Shown: positions 9,736 through 19,188 of the stretch, piece after piece
Layout: the number at the start of each line of letters is the position of its first letter
How positions within the stretch are numbered: position 1 is the stretch's first letter
Assembly: GCF_008274785.1 (NCBI RefSeq)
Contig: NZ_VTPU01000013.1
Location: 37,626-101,625, forward strand
Direction: 5' to 3'
Origin: Halomonas eurihalina
GTDB lineage: Bacteria; Pseudomonadota; Gammaproteobacteria; Pseudomonadales; Halomonadaceae
Length of the DNA: 64,000 nucleotides
The notes under the pieces: generated by a model
Told to the model about the DNA's origin: nothing
What the model saw: only the letters and a program-made list of their open reading frames with translations
Database searches by the model: none
Made by a program: the position numbers and the translations under genes

Positions 9736-10875
9736 ATGTCCAAGCGTGACTATTACGAGGTGCTGGGCATAGAGCGCGGGGCCGATCAGAAAGAGATCAA
9801 GAAGGCCTACCGACGCCTGGCACAGAAATACCATCCGGACCGTAATCCGGACGATGACACCTCGGCGGAGAAGTTCCGCGAGGTTTCCGAGGCCTATGAG
9901 GTCCTGACCGATAGTGAGAAGCGCGCGGCCTATGACCAGTTCGGCCATGCCGGCGTCGACGGCCAGGCCGGCGGCGGTGGCTTCGGCGGTGCGGGTGCCG
10001 GCGGCTTCAGCGATATCTTCGGTGATGTCTTCGGCGATATCTTCGGTGGTGGCGGGGGGCGTCGCAACCCGAATGCCCCGCAGCGTGGCAGCGACTTGCG
10101 CTACAACCTCGAGCTCGATCTCGAGAGCGCCGTGGCGGGCACCAGCGTGGATATTCGCGTGCCGCGTCACGTCGAGTGCGAGCGCTGTGATGGCGATGGC
10201 GCCGAGCCGGGATCCAGCAAGGAGACCTGCCCGACCTGTAACGGTATGGGTCAGGTACGCATGCAGCAGGGCTTCTTCGCCGTGCAGCAGACCTGCCCGA
10301 CCTGCCACGGCAGCGGTCAGCACATCAAGGTGCCGTGCCACAAGTGCAACGGTGAAGGCCGGGAGCGCGAAACGCGCACCCTGTCGGTGAAGATTCCGGC
10401 CGGCGTCGATACCGGCGACCGCATTCGCCTCAACGCCGAGGGCGAGGCCGGCATCAACGGCGGGCCGCCCGGTGACCTGTACGTCCAGGTGGCGATCAAG
10501 CCGCACCATATCTTTGAGCGTGAAGGCCGTCACCTGCAGTGCGAAGTGCCGATCAACTTCGTCGACGCCACCCTCGGCGGCGAGTTGGAAGTGCCGACCC
10601 TGGATGGTCGGGTGAAGCTCAAGATTCCACCCGAGACCCAGACCGGCAAGATGTTCCGCCTCAAGGGCAAGGGCGTGAAGCCGGTACGTGGCGGTCCCGC
10701 CGGTGACCTGCTGTGCCGGGTAGTGGTCGAGACGCCGGTGAAGCTCAGCGAGGAGCAGAAGGATCTGTTGCGTCGCTTCCAGGAAAGCCTGGACGGCAGC
10801 AAGAGCCATCACTCGCCGAAGAAGAGCAACTTCTTCGATGGCGTGAAGAAGTTCTTCGAAGACATGAAGCCCTGA
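9736..10875 (+). CDS. dnaJ: Chaperone DnaJ (Hsp40)
   Basis: Co-chaperone of 379 residues that delivers clients and stimulates DnaK. J domain at residues 1-70 with HPD at 33-35; Gly/Phe-rich linker (about 75-120, [13 protein letters not shown] and [11 protein letters not shown]); four zinc repeats [24 protein letters not shown] and CHKCNGEG; then the substrate-binding domain. The ATG at 9736 has GGAGG 11 bases upstream. Ends in a strong terminator, closing the heat-shock operon. Confidence 0.98.
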   Translation: MSKRDYYEVLGIERGADQKEIKKAYRRLAQKYHPDRNPDDDTSAEKFREVSEAYEVLTDSEKRAAYDQFGHAGVDGQAGGGGFGGAGAGGFSDIFGDVFGDIFGGGGGRRNPNAPQRGSDLRYNLELDLESAVAGTSVDIRVPRHVECERCDGDGAEPGSSKETCPTCNGMGQVRMQQGFFAVQQTCPTCHGSGQHIKVPCHKCNGEGRERETRTLSVKIPAGVDTGDRIRLNAEGEAGINGGPPGDLYVQVAIKPHHIFEREGRHLQCEVPINFVDATLGGELEVPTLDGRVKLKIPPETQTGKMFRLKGKGVKPVRGGPAGDLLCRVVVETPVKLSEEQKDLLRRFQESLDGSKSHHSPKKSNFFDGVKKFFEDMKP

Positions 10876-10930
10876 GCATGGGGTGTTGAAGCACTGGTGT
10901 TGAAACGCCGGTGCTGAAGGGCGTCACCAC

Positions 10931-10965
10931 CGCCCCCGCCGTTCCTTCGGCGGGGGCTTTTCTTT
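10931..10965 (+). terminator. Intrinsic terminator after dnaJ
   Basis: GCCCCCGCCG, small loop, CGGCGGGGGC, then TTTTCTTT. Strong GC stem and T-tract. Confidence 0.92.
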
Positions 10966-11019
10966 GTGTGTCCGGCACTCTACCGTAATGGGTCGCCCTG
11001 TCGATGAGGAATTCGCGTC

Positions 11020-11652
11020 ATGGAATGGCTCGCCTTTGTGATTGCCGCCCTGGGTTTCGCCTATCTGCCCGGTCCCGCCATGCTGTATACCGCTGCCCAG
11101 ACGCTGGGGCGAGGGCGACGTGCGGGGTTTTGCGCGGTGCTGGGCGTGCACCTTGGCTGCTATGTGCATGTGGTGGCGGCGGCGCTGGGGCTGGCGGCAC
11201 TGTTTGCCGCGGTACCGCCTGCCTACGTGGCAATGAAGATCATCGGCGGCTGTTATCTGCTGTGGGTCGGCATGCGCCTGTGGCAGCGCGGTATCGGCTC
11301 GCCCGAGGCGCCGGACGGCACGGGCAAGGGCGTCCGCCGCGTGTTGGCCGACAGCATGCTGGTCGAGATACTCAACCCGAAGACGGCGCTGTTCTTCGTG
11401 GCTTTCCTGCCGCAGTTCGCGCAGCCGGAAGCCGGCATGGCCATGGGCTGGCAACTGTTGTGGCTAGGCATTGTCGCGAACGTCCTGTTCTCCTCGGCTG
11501 ATGTGGTCGTGGTAATGCTGGCCGCGCCCTTGCGTCGCTGGTTGCAAGGGCCGCGGGGCTCGACGCGCCTTGCCCAGCGCCTGGGCGGTGGCCTGCTGGC
11601 CAGCCTGGGGGCGCATGGCCTGACACAGGTCTATCGGCAAGGAATTTCATGA
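11020..11652 (+). CDS. LysE/RhtB-family amino-acid exporter
   Basis: Membrane protein of 210 residues with about six hydrophobic segments. The N-terminus FVIAALGFAYLPGPAMLYTAAQTLGRGRRAG matches the RhtB signature (PGP followed by a G-R-rich cytoplasmic loop), and the central ADSMLVEILNPKTALFFVAFLPQF is the second family block. Probably exports homoserine, threonine or another amino acid; the substrate is not predictable. Its stop overlaps the next start by four bases (ATGA), so the two exporters are probably translated together. First gene of the accessory block after dnaJ. Confidence 0.88.
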   Translation: MEWLAFVIAALGFAYLPGPAMLYTAAQTLGRGRRAGFCAVLGVHLGCYVHVVAAALGLAALFAAVPPAYVAMKIIGGCYLLWVGMRLWQRGIGSPEAPDGTGKGVRRVLADSMLVEILNPKTALFFVAFLPQFAQPEAGMAMGWQLLWLGIVANVLFSSADVVVVMLAAPLRRWLQGPRGSTRLAQRLGGGLLASLGAHGLTQVYRQGIS

Positions 11653-12548
11653 CCAGTGCCACGGATCGGCCGCTGGCCGGCATTCTCCTCAGGCTTTGCT
11701 CCGGTGTGCTGTTCACGGGGATGATGGTGTGCGTCAAGGTGGTGAGCACGGAGGTGCCGCTGGGGCAGACCGTGTTCTTTCGCTCGGCCTTTGCGCTGTT
11801 GCCCATCGTCGTCTTCATGATCTGGCGGCACGAGTTCCCCCGTGCCCTGGCGACGCGGCGTCCCGCCGGGCACCTGCTGCGCTCGGGGCTGGGGGCGGCG
11901 GCGATGTTCGCCTCCTTCGCTGCGGTAGCCAGGCTGCCGGTGGCCGAGGCCACGCTGCTGGCGCAACTGGCGCCGGTGGCCATGGCGGTGGGTGGCGTGT
12001 TCCTGCTGGGGGAGCGTTTCACCCGGCATCGGGCGGCGGCTCTGGCGCTGGTGCTGGGCGGTGTGGCGGCGCTGGTGGTGCCCGAGCTGGGCAGCGGAGA
12101 ACAGGCCGAGCGCCTGCCGGGGTATGCCCTGGGCATTCTGGCCGCCTTGCTGACAGCGGGAGCGTTGGTCACGGTGCGGCGCATCTCGCTCACCGAGACG
12201 CCGGCCTCCATCGCCTTCTATTTCGTGCTGGTCACTGCCCTGGCGGGGCTGGCGACCTGGCCGCTGGGCTGGGTCGGGGTGTCGGGAACGACGTTGTCGC
12301 TGTTGATCCTGGCTGGCCTGTTTGGCGGGGCGGCGCATATTTGCATGACGCTGGCGCTGCGCTTTGCCGAGGTGTCGCGCCTGGCGCCCTTCGAGTACAT
12401 CGCGCTGATCTGGCCGGTGCTGGCCGACCTGTTGATCTTTGGTTTGCCTCTGTCGCCGGGATTCCTGGTGGCGTTGCCCCTGGTGCTGGGCGGCGCCGGA
12501 CTGGCGGCCCTGGAGGGGCGGCGGTTTAGGTGGCGGCTTCGACGATGA
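11649..12548 (+). CDS. EamA-family (DMT) transporter
   Basis: Inner-membrane protein of 299 residues with ten predicted hydrophobic segments in two EamA repeats (RSAFALLPIVVFMIWRHEF and LPVAEATLLAQLAPVAMAV in the first; FGGAAHICMTLALRFAEVS and PFEYIALIWPVLADL in the second). Likely a metabolite exporter of unknown substrate. Translationally coupled to the RhtB gene. Its 3' end overlaps the convergent ABC ATPase gene by 23 bp with no terminator between. Confidence 0.87.
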   Translation: MTSATDRPLAGILLRLCSGVLFTGMMVCVKVVSTEVPLGQTVFFRSAFALLPIVVFMIWRHEFPRALATRRPAGHLLRSGLGAAAMFASFAAVARLPVAEATLLAQLAPVAMAVGGVFLLGERFTRHRAAALALVLGGVAALVVPELGSGEQAERLPGYALGILAALLTAGALVTVRRISLTETPASIAFYFVLVTALAGLATWPLGWVGVSGTTLSLLILAGLFGGAAHICMTLALRFAEVSRLAPFEYIALIWPVLADLLIFGLPLSPGFLVALPLVLGGAGLAALEGRRFRWRLRR

Positions 12549-13275
12549 GCTGGGGCTCCCCTCGCGAGCAGGCTTCGATGCGGCTCTCCACGCGGTAGAC
12601 TTGGCGCAGCAGCTCGGGGGTGACGACCTCGCCGGTTGGGCCGCAGGCAATCAGTCGGCCGTTCTCCAGCATGATCGCCTCATCTGTGAAGCGCAGCGCC
12701 TGGCCGAGATCGTGCAGGGCGGCCAGGACCAGCATGTGGCGTTCCCGGGCGAGCCGCCTGAGGATCGACAGCAGTTGGATCTGACGATGCAGGTCCAGCG
12801 CCGAGGTGGGCTCGTCGAGTAGCAGGATCTCGGGGTCCTGCACCAGTGCCTGGGCCGCCCCGACCAACTGGCGCTGGCCGCCGCTCAAGTCACCGATGTC
12901 GCGCTCCCCCAGCTCGCTGATGCCCAGCTCGCGCAGGGCGCGGTCGACTTCGGCCAGATCCTCGCTCTGCACCTTCAGGCCGCGCCCCTGCATGCGGGCC
13001 AGCAGCACCGATTCGTAGACACTCAGCACGGCATTGGCGCCGGTATCCTGCGGCATGTAAGCCAGCGGCCGTTCGCGGGTGGCGCCGTCGATTCGTACGC
13101 TGCCCCCGCCACCGATCAATCCGAGGATGCGCCGAAAGAGCGTGGACTTGCCGGCGGCATTGGGGCCGAGCAGGGCGACGACCCGGCCGCCCTCGAGCGG
13201 CGGCGTGGTGATCTCGGAAAGAATCTGGTGGCGGCCGTAGTGGGCCGTCAGGCGGTCGAGCGTGAGCGTTACCAT
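12526..13275 (-). CDS. ABC transporter ATP-binding protein, iron/siderophore type
   Basis: ATPase of 249 residues energising the importer with the permease and binding protein upstream. Walker A GPNAAGKST, Q-loop YMPQDTG, signature LSGGQRQLV, Walker B ILLLDEPTSALD and switch His LHDLGQ are all present. Similarity is to the FecE/FhuC group; the Walker A has Ala-Ala-Gly, an accepted variant. The ATG at 13275 overlaps the permease stop by seven bases. The longer open frame continuing upstream is a shadow of the permease gene. Confidence 0.92.
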   Translation of the reverse strand: MVTLTLDRLTAHYGRHQILSEITTPPLEGGRVVALLGPNAAGKSTLFRRILGLIGGGGSVRIDGATRERPLAYMPQDTGANAVLSVYESVLLARMQGRGLKVQSEDLAEVDRALRELGISELGERDIGDLSGGQRQLVGAAQALVQDPEILLLDEPTSALDLHRQIQLLSILRRLARERHMLVLAALHDLGQALRFTDEAIMLENGRLIACGPTGEVVTPELLRQVYRVESRIEACSRGEPQLIVEAAT

Positions 13276-14354
13276 GCGGATTTCTTGTGATTGAGGACGA
13301 GGAACAGGAAGAACGGAATGCCCACCAGCGAGGTGATGATCCCGATGGGGATGATGGTGCCGGGCAGGATGATCTTCGACAGCACCGAGCCGACGGAGAG
13401 GATCAGGGCACCGCACAGTGCCGCGCCGGGCAGGAAGAAGCGCTGATCCTCGCCCATCAGCAGGCGGGCGATATGCGGCCCGACCAGGCCGATGAAGCCG
13501 ATGGTGCCGACGAAGGCCACGGCGATGGCGGCGAGCAGCGAGACCAGCACCAGCACTTCCAGGCGCAGCGCCCGGGGCTTTACGCCCAGGCTCTCGGCCT
13601 TGGCATCGCCCAGCCGCATGGCGGTGAGCGCCCAGCCGTGGCGAGCGAGCAATGGCAGCACCACCGCTAGTATGCCGGCGGCGATGGCCACCTTGGGCCA
13701 GGTGGCCTTGGTCAGGCTGCCCATGGTCCAGAAGACCACCGCGGCCACCGCTTGCTGGCTGGCGAAGAACTGGATCAGCGCCATCAACGAATTGAAAATG
13801 AACACCATGGCGATGCCCAGCAGCACGATGGTCTCGATAGTCACGCCGCGCTTGAGGCTCAGCGCATGAATCGCGAAGGCCGTCAGCATGGCCATGACAA
13901 AGGCGTTGATGGGGATCACGTACTCGATCGCGGCGGGCACGATCGCCACGCCGAAGGCCAGCGCCAGGGCGGCGCCGAAGCTGGCCCCGGCGGAGATGCC
14001 CAGCGTGAAGGGGCTGGCCAGGGGGTTGCTGAGGATAGTTTGCATCTGGGCGCCGGCTACCGACAGGCTGGCACCGACCACCAGTGCCATCAGCGCCACC
14101 GGCATGCGGATATCCCAGAGGATCACCCGAACCTGCTGGCTGGCGGATGCCGGGTCGAGCAGGGCGGTGATCACCTCGCCCAGGCCGAAGCGGGCCGGCC
14201 CCAGGGCGAGGTCGATGCACAGGCTCAGACACAGCGCCAGCGTCAGGGCGGCGAGGGTCAACTGGCGCCGTATCACCAGCCGGCGGTAGAAGCCGCGGCC
14301 CTGGAGCGTGGAAGGCGTCGCGGCAGTGGCCTGATCGGGAGGCGAGGCGTGCAT
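13269..14354 (-). CDS. FecCD-family ABC permease, iron/siderophore type
   Basis: Permease of 361 residues with about ten membrane helices. FecCD hallmarks: RMPVALMALVVGASLSVAGAQMQTILSNPLASPFTLGISAGASFGA near the N-terminal third and GTIGFIGLVGPHIARLLMGEDQRFFLPGAALCGA in the ATPase-coupling region. It would form a homodimeric channel because only one permease gene is present. One base separates its start from the stop of the upstream binding-protein gene, so the three genes form one operon. Confidence 0.93.
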   Translation of the reverse strand: MHASPPDQATAATPSTLQGRGFYRRLVIRRQLTLAALTLALCLSLCIDLALGPARFGLGEVITALLDPASASQQVRVILWDIRMPVALMALVVGASLSVAGAQMQTILSNPLASPFTLGISAGASFGAALALAFGVAIVPAAIEYVIPINAFVMAMLTAFAIHALSLKRGVTIETIVLLGIAMVFIFNSLMALIQFFASQQAVAAVVFWTMGSLTKATWPKVAIAAGILAVVLPLLARHGWALTAMRLGDAKAESLGVKPRALRLEVLVLVSLLAAIAVAFVGTIGFIGLVGPHIARLLMGEDQRFFLPGAALCGALILSVGSVLSKIILPGTIIPIGIITSLVGIPFFLFLVLNHKKSAW

Positions 14355-14355
14355 C

Positions 14356-15483
14356 TCAGTGTTCCTTCAGCGAGACCCAGTAACCCGGCTCGTAGTCCAC
14401 CGGCAGGAAGCGACTGTGAAGCTCTTCCATTGTCGCTTCGGGGTCGAGGTCGGCGAAGAGCTCGGGGTGGAACCACTTGGCCAGTTGCTGCACGGCGACG
14501 AAATAGTAGGGGCTGTTGTAGAACTGGTGCCAGATGGCGTGGAAGTTGTCGTTCTCGACGGCTTCGATGCCGGTCATGGCGGTGCGTTCGGTCAGCGCCT
14601 CGAGCTTGGCACGAGCGGCCGTCATGTCGGCGCCGGGGCCCACGCCGACCCAGTCGCCGCCGGGCACGTAGGCATTCCAGTTGCCACCGGTCACCACGAC
14701 CTGCTGCGGATCGGCGGCGATGATCTGTTCGGGGTTCAGCGAGCCGAAGGTGTTCGGAATGATGTCCTTGGCGATATTGGTGCCGCCGGCGAGCTCGACG
14801 TATTCGCCGAAGTTGCCGGGGCCGAAGCTCATGCAGCAGTCTTCCGAATAGCCGCCGGCGCGGTCGACGAAGACGCGCGGACGCTCGGGGGCGGCACTCT
14901 CGATGGTCTCGGTGACGCGTGCCATCTGTGCCTCGGCGAAGTCGATGAAGTCTTCGGCGGCCTCTTGCTTGCCCAGCAGTTTGCCCATCAGTCGCATGGA
15001 CGGGATGGTGTGCTCGAGCGGTGCCTCGCGGAAGTCGACGTAAAGGATGGGAATGCCCAGCTCGGCGAGCTTATCGTCATAGGCAGCGTCCTCGGTGGCG
15101 GACTTGGCCTCGAGGTTCATCAGCACGACGTCCGGTTCGAGGGCGGCGGCCTGCTCGACATCGAAGGTGCCGTCCTTGAAGCCACCGAAGGTCGGAATGT
15201 CTTTCAGTTCGGGGAACTTGGCGGCATAGCGGGCATAGTTGTCCGGGTCGGCCTGGGAAAAGTCCTCGCGCCAGCCGACGACGTGTGCGAACGGGTCTTC
15301 CGGCTGCAGGGCGCCGAGCAGATAGATCTGCCGGCCCTCGCCGAGGATTACACGGTCCATGGGAGCGTCGACGGTGACCTCACGGCCGGCAACGTCGGTG
15401 ACGGTGATCTCGTCGGCCTGGGCGACGGCACCGCCCAGGGTGAGGGCGATGCCGCCGAGGGTCTTGAGCAGGGAGGTGTGCAT
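14356..15483 (-). CDS. Periplasmic iron/siderophore-type ABC substrate-binding protein
   Basis: Exported protein of 375 residues; residues 1-23 form a Sec signal peptide ending AVAQA. Fold motifs of class III binding proteins: VTVDAPMDRVILGEGRQIYLLGAL, LEPDVVLMNLEA and QIIAADPQQVVVTGG. The unusual YSEDCCMSFGPGNFGEYV carries adjacent cysteines. The ligand is not certain; iron chelates are the family norm, but no TonB receptor is nearby. First gene of a three-gene importer operon whose upstream region holds a possible Fur box. Confidence 0.88.
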   Translation of the reverse strand: MHTSLLKTLGGIALTLGGAVAQADEITVTDVAGREVTVDAPMDRVILGEGRQIYLLGALQPEDPFAHVVGWREDFSQADPDNYARYAAKFPELKDIPTFGGFKDGTFDVEQAAALEPDVVLMNLEAKSATEDAAYDDKLAELGIPILYVDFREAPLEHTIPSMRLMGKLLGKQEAAEDFIDFAEAQMARVTETIESAAPERPRVFVDRAGGYSEDCCMSFGPGNFGEYVELAGGTNIAKDIIPNTFGSLNPEQIIAADPQQVVVTGGNWNAYVPGGDWVGVGPGADMTAARAKLEALTERTAMTGIEAVENDNFHAIWHQFYNSPYYFVAVQQLAKWFHPELFADLDPEATMEELHSRFLPVDYEPGYWVSLKEH

Positions 15484-15564
15484 GAGGCTTCGTCACTCGC
15501 TGAGGGAGTCGTCGGTATCGAGGGTGCGGGACGTCGGCAAGCTCGGAGATATCGCTTTCTCCGT

Positions 15565-15585
15565 TGCAGATCGTTCCTATTCGCA
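15565..15585. promoter_or_regulatory. Candidate Fur box upstream of the iron-type importer
   Basis: An imperfect 21 bp palindrome with TGC and GCA at its ends (TGCAGAT...TATTCGCA). It agrees at about 15 positions with a Fur operator of the type TGCAAAT-N7-ATTTGCA as I recall it. It lies 82 bp before the binding-protein gene in the 290 bp divergent region with the DUF2218 gene. The rest of this gap shows nothing clear. Confidence 0.4.
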
Positions 15586-15773
15586 GTGGTCGGGCAGTGT
15601 GGCGCAATCGCCGGGGGTTGTCGAGAGACCTGGGGTTGTCGAGTAGAGAGGCTTGTGGGTGTCGAGCGTCGTTTCGTGCGGGCGAACGGAAAGTTTGCGA
15701 TGGTGGGGCTGGTGTTCGGGGGGAACGCCGTCATAGGCTGAAGACTCATGGTCAAGGATAGAGGAAGGGCGTC

Positions 15774-16055
15774 ATGCCGATTTCACGTGCGGAGATCGTT
15801 ACCGATTCGGGCGAGAAACTGATCAACCGGTTGTGCAAGCACTGGGCGCACAAGCTTGAGGTGGAGCAGGAAGGTGAGGAGGGTCGGATCACCTTCGACA
15901 ACGGGAGCTGCCTGCTGCGCGCTGAGGAAGGCAAGCTCAAGGTGGCGGTCGAGTCCCTGGACGAGGAGGGGCTCGATCGCCTGGAAGGCGTGGTGGCGAG
16001 CCACCTCGAACGCATGTCCGGCAAGGAATCCCTGGATATCATCTGGGAGAACTGA
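15774..16055 (+). CDS. DUF2218 domain protein
   Basis: Small soluble protein of 93 residues without signal peptide or membrane segment. Family features: LCKHWAHKLEVE, a central GRITFDNGSCLLRAEEGKLKV and LEGVVASHLERMSGKESL. Function is unknown; relatives often lie near iron or siderophore genes, and here it is divergent from the iron-type importer and may share its control region. GAGGAAGGG lies four bases before the ATG. The next gene begins three bases after its stop. Confidence 0.85.
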   Translation: MPISRAEIVTDSGEKLINRLCKHWAHKLEVEQEGEEGRITFDNGSCLLRAEEGKLKVAVESLDEEGLDRLEGVVASHLERMSGKESLDIIWEN

Positions 16056-16058
16056 GTC

Positions 16059-16988
16059 GTGACGGCCCGCACCGCCCATCTGGGCATGCTGCTCTGGGCG
16101 GCATTGGTGGGCCTGTCATTTCCTGCCGTGGGGCTGATGGGTGAGTTGCCGCCGATGCTGCTCACCGCCCTGCGTTTTGCCATTGCCTGCCTGGGCCTGT
16201 GGCCGCTGGCGCATCGGGTCGAGGGTTTTGCCCTGGCACGCCGTGCCGCGCCGGTGTATGTCCTGATGGGCCTTTGTCTGGCGGGCTTTTTCGGCGCCAT
16301 GTTCTGGGCTGCCCATCACGCCACGGCGCTCTCCATGGCGACGCTTTATGTCACCGTCCCGCTGCTTGCCTATGGGCTGGGGCTTGGGTTGCGCGTGGAA
16401 CGGTTGGCCTGGCGGTTGCCGGCGATTCTCGCACTGGGTGCTGTCGGTGCCCTGGCCTTGGCTTATGCCGAGGCGCTGGTGCGTGGCGGCCAGATGCGGT
16501 TCGGTGTTGGCGAGGCGGTGTTCTTCGTCGGCTGCGTCTGCTCGGCACTCTATCCGGTGCTCTCCAAGTGGGGGTTGAATGTCGGGCGATTGCCGGCCTC
16601 GGCGGCGGTGCGCACCTTCTGGAGCCTAGGGCTGGGCGGTGTGCTGATCGGTGTTCTGGGGGTGCTGGTGGAGCCGGTGTCGCAGTTTGCGGCGATGACC
16701 TGGTCCGATGCGCTGCTGCTCGTCTACCTGGGGCTGTTCTCCAGTGCCCTGACCTTCTGGTTGATGCAGCGCGCGACCCTGGTGCTGACGCCCGGAGCGA
16801 TCACCGCCTACGGTTATCTGGTGCCTTTTGTTTCCATGCTCGTGCTCTTTTTGCGCGCACCGCAAAGTCTCGATTGGGTCTGGTTGCCTGGCAGCCTCAT
16901 GGTGTTGGCCGCCATTGCGCTGTTGCTACGCCATGACGCCGGTACGGAGCGGAAGGCCGGTGACTCAGCGCGGACGCAGGCAGACTAG
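16059..16988 (+). CDS. EamA-family (DMT) transporter
   Basis: Second DMT-type protein of the block, 309 residues, ten hydrophobic segments in two repeats (LLWAALVGLSFPAVGLMGELPPMLLTALRF; later YLGLFSSALTFWLMQRATLVLTPGAITAYGYLVPF). Similar to RarD/YdcZ-like exporters; substrate unknown. The GTG start three bases after the DUF2218 stop suggests coupling; a downstream ATG at residue 10 is possible. Its last 24 bp overlap the convergent phytase-like gene. Confidence 0.83.
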   Translation: MTARTAHLGMLLWAALVGLSFPAVGLMGELPPMLLTALRFAIACLGLWPLAHRVEGFALARRAAPVYVLMGLCLAGFFGAMFWAAHHATALSMATLYVTVPLLAYGLGLGLRVERLAWRLPAILALGAVGALALAYAEALVRGGQMRFGVGEAVFFVGCVCSALYPVLSKWGLNVGRLPASAAVRTFWSLGLGGVLIGVLGVLVEPVSQFAAMTWSDALLLVYLGLFSSALTFWLMQRATLVLTPGAITAYGYLVPFVSMLVLFLRAPQSLDWVWLPGSLMVLAAIALLLRHDAGTERKAGDSARTQAD

Positions 16989-17948
16989 CAGGCTGCGCTG
17001 CAGCGGGCTGGCATTGTCATCGCTGAGCAGCAGCAGGCGGCCGTCATCGAGTCGCGTGAGGCCTTCCATGTTGTCCAGCCACCAGCCGTCGGCGCTGGAG
17101 AAACTGGCCAGGGTCTCGACATCGAGCTCGGGCGGCTCGCCGAGCCGCACGCGGCGCAGGCTGATCACCAGCGGTGCCGGTGGCGCGAAGGCGCGTTCGA
17201 GGGCCACCAGGTCGTCGCCGTCGGCGGTGAGCTCGGTCAGGGCGCTGCCGGTCGGGGCGGCCAGGGGATAGCGCCACTGCTTGCCATCGAGGGTGAAAAG
17301 GCGCGTTTCACCCGGGGCGGCGCCGGGCGGGGGCGACTCCAGGCCGAGAATGAGGCCATGCTTCGGGAGTTCGGTCATGGCCTCCATGCCCTTGTTGGGC
17401 GCCGCGTCGGCCGCTTGGGCGGGGCGGATGGGCGCCGTCAGGGGGCTGCCGTCACGCTCGAAGCGCTGCAGGCGGTGGTCGCGCTCGAAGCTGACCCAGA
17501 ACTCGCTGTCGCCGAGCTTGCCATTGGTGCCGTGCAGCAGCGAGAGGGACTCGGCGTCAGCTGCCGAGCCCTCAAGCGGGATGCCATCGCCGTCGCGCAG
17601 TCGATGACTGTCGATGGGCGAGAGGCCGACCAGTTGCCCGTCCTCGAAGCGTGGGCGAGCCCGGTGCAGCCAGCCACGGTCCGACAGCATGTACAGCAAG
17701 CCTGTGTCGCGCTCCCAGGCCAGGTCGGAGAGGCCGTTGACCGGCGTGCCGTCCGGCCAGTGGCTGGGCAGGGAGAGCGTGCCGCAGAGCTCTACCCGCG
17801 GCGGTGGCGTGATATCGGCACCGACACCGGCCAGGGGGACGACACGGGCGTGGTTGGCGCAGCCCGGCAGGGGCGCGAGCAGTGTCATGAACAGGATGGC
17901 GAGCGGCAGGGCGCCGAGGGCGCGGCGTGATGTCGGCATTCGGGGCAT
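16965..17948 (-). CDS. Esterase-like activity of phytase family lipoprotein
   Basis: Exported protein of 327 residues. The N-terminus is a basic region and hydrophobic stretch ending LPGC, which fits a lipoprotein signal. The body is a predicted beta-propeller: LSDLAWERDTGLLYMLSDRGWLHR, DAESLSLL, GMEAMTEL, GWWLDNMEGLTRLDDGRLLLLSDDN, the last being typical of this Pfam family. Real substrate unknown. The start at 17948 has GAG six bases upstream; 17939 is a close alternative. Monocistronic. Confidence 0.78.
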   Translation of the reverse strand: MPRMPTSRRALGALPLAILFMTLLAPLPGCANHARVVPLAGVGADITPPPRVELCGTLSLPSHWPDGTPVNGLSDLAWERDTGLLYMLSDRGWLHRARPRFEDGQLVGLSPIDSHRLRDGDGIPLEGSAADAESLSLLHGTNGKLGDSEFWVSFERDHRLQRFERDGSPLTAPIRPAQAADAAPNKGMEAMTELPKHGLILGLESPPPGAAPGETRLFTLDGKQWRYPLAAPTGSALTELTADGDDLVALERAFAPPAPLVISLRRVRLGEPPELDVETLASFSSADGWWLDNMEGLTRLDDGRLLLLSDDNASPLQRSLLVCLRPR

Positions 17949-18013
17949 GGCAGTCTCGGCGGTGATGGCGTAGCGAGGGGCCAGTCTGCCACAGGCCTGT
18001 GCCGGCCGTGTGA

Positions 18014-18901
<888 letters not shown>

Positions 18902-18905
18902 AGGG

Positions 18906-18934
18906 TAGCCGAACGGCGTCGGATGCTTTAGAAT
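18906..18934 (+). promoter_or_regulatory. Possible sigma-70 promoter for the carA leader
   Basis: TAGAAT (18929-18934) is a good -10, but the element 17 bp upstream, TAGCCG, is a poor -35 (three of six). It is placed so that a transcript would include the whole leader described next. Tentative. Confidence 0.3.
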
Positions 18935-18968
18935 CCCACAAATTTTGGCCGGGCGCCGGCTATCGCCG

Positions 18969-19062
18969 CGCAAACGCTTGTTGCGTCGGCCCAGCATTCC
19001 GAGCGAATGACAACAAGCGGGATGAAACCGGTCTTTATCGTCGGGTTTCGTCCCGCTTTTTT
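18969..19062 (+). promoter_or_regulatory. Attenuator-like leader of carAB with alternative hairpins and a terminator
   Basis: Three competing structures are visible. A small hairpin pairs CGCAA (18969-18973) with TTGCG (18981-18985). CGCTTGTTG (18975-18983) is perfectly complementary to CAACAAGCG (19011-19019). The latter overlaps the 5' arm of a strong terminator, whose stem is 19016-19029 with 19044-19057, followed by six T. Formation of the 9 bp helix would block the terminator, and the first hairpin would release it. This is the geometry of transcription attenuation; the effector is unknown. A 44-codon frame starts at 19007, but no ribosome site is evident. Confidence 0.6.
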
Positions 19063-19188
19063 GCGGGTAACAGCCAGGCGAGAATCGGAGGCTGTCGGGC
19101 TCACCCTGGCTGTCGAGCGCCATTCGAGAAGCATTCCTTGACGAGCTGGCTCTTATAGCTGTCTGTAAACATATGGGAGGACGTTGCA

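Noticed and set aside
12526..14232. Single 568-residue frame spanning the ABC ATPase and part of the permease
   Set aside because: The upstream half is the permease gene read in the wrong frame. The ATPase starts at 13275, with Walker A at the expected distance.
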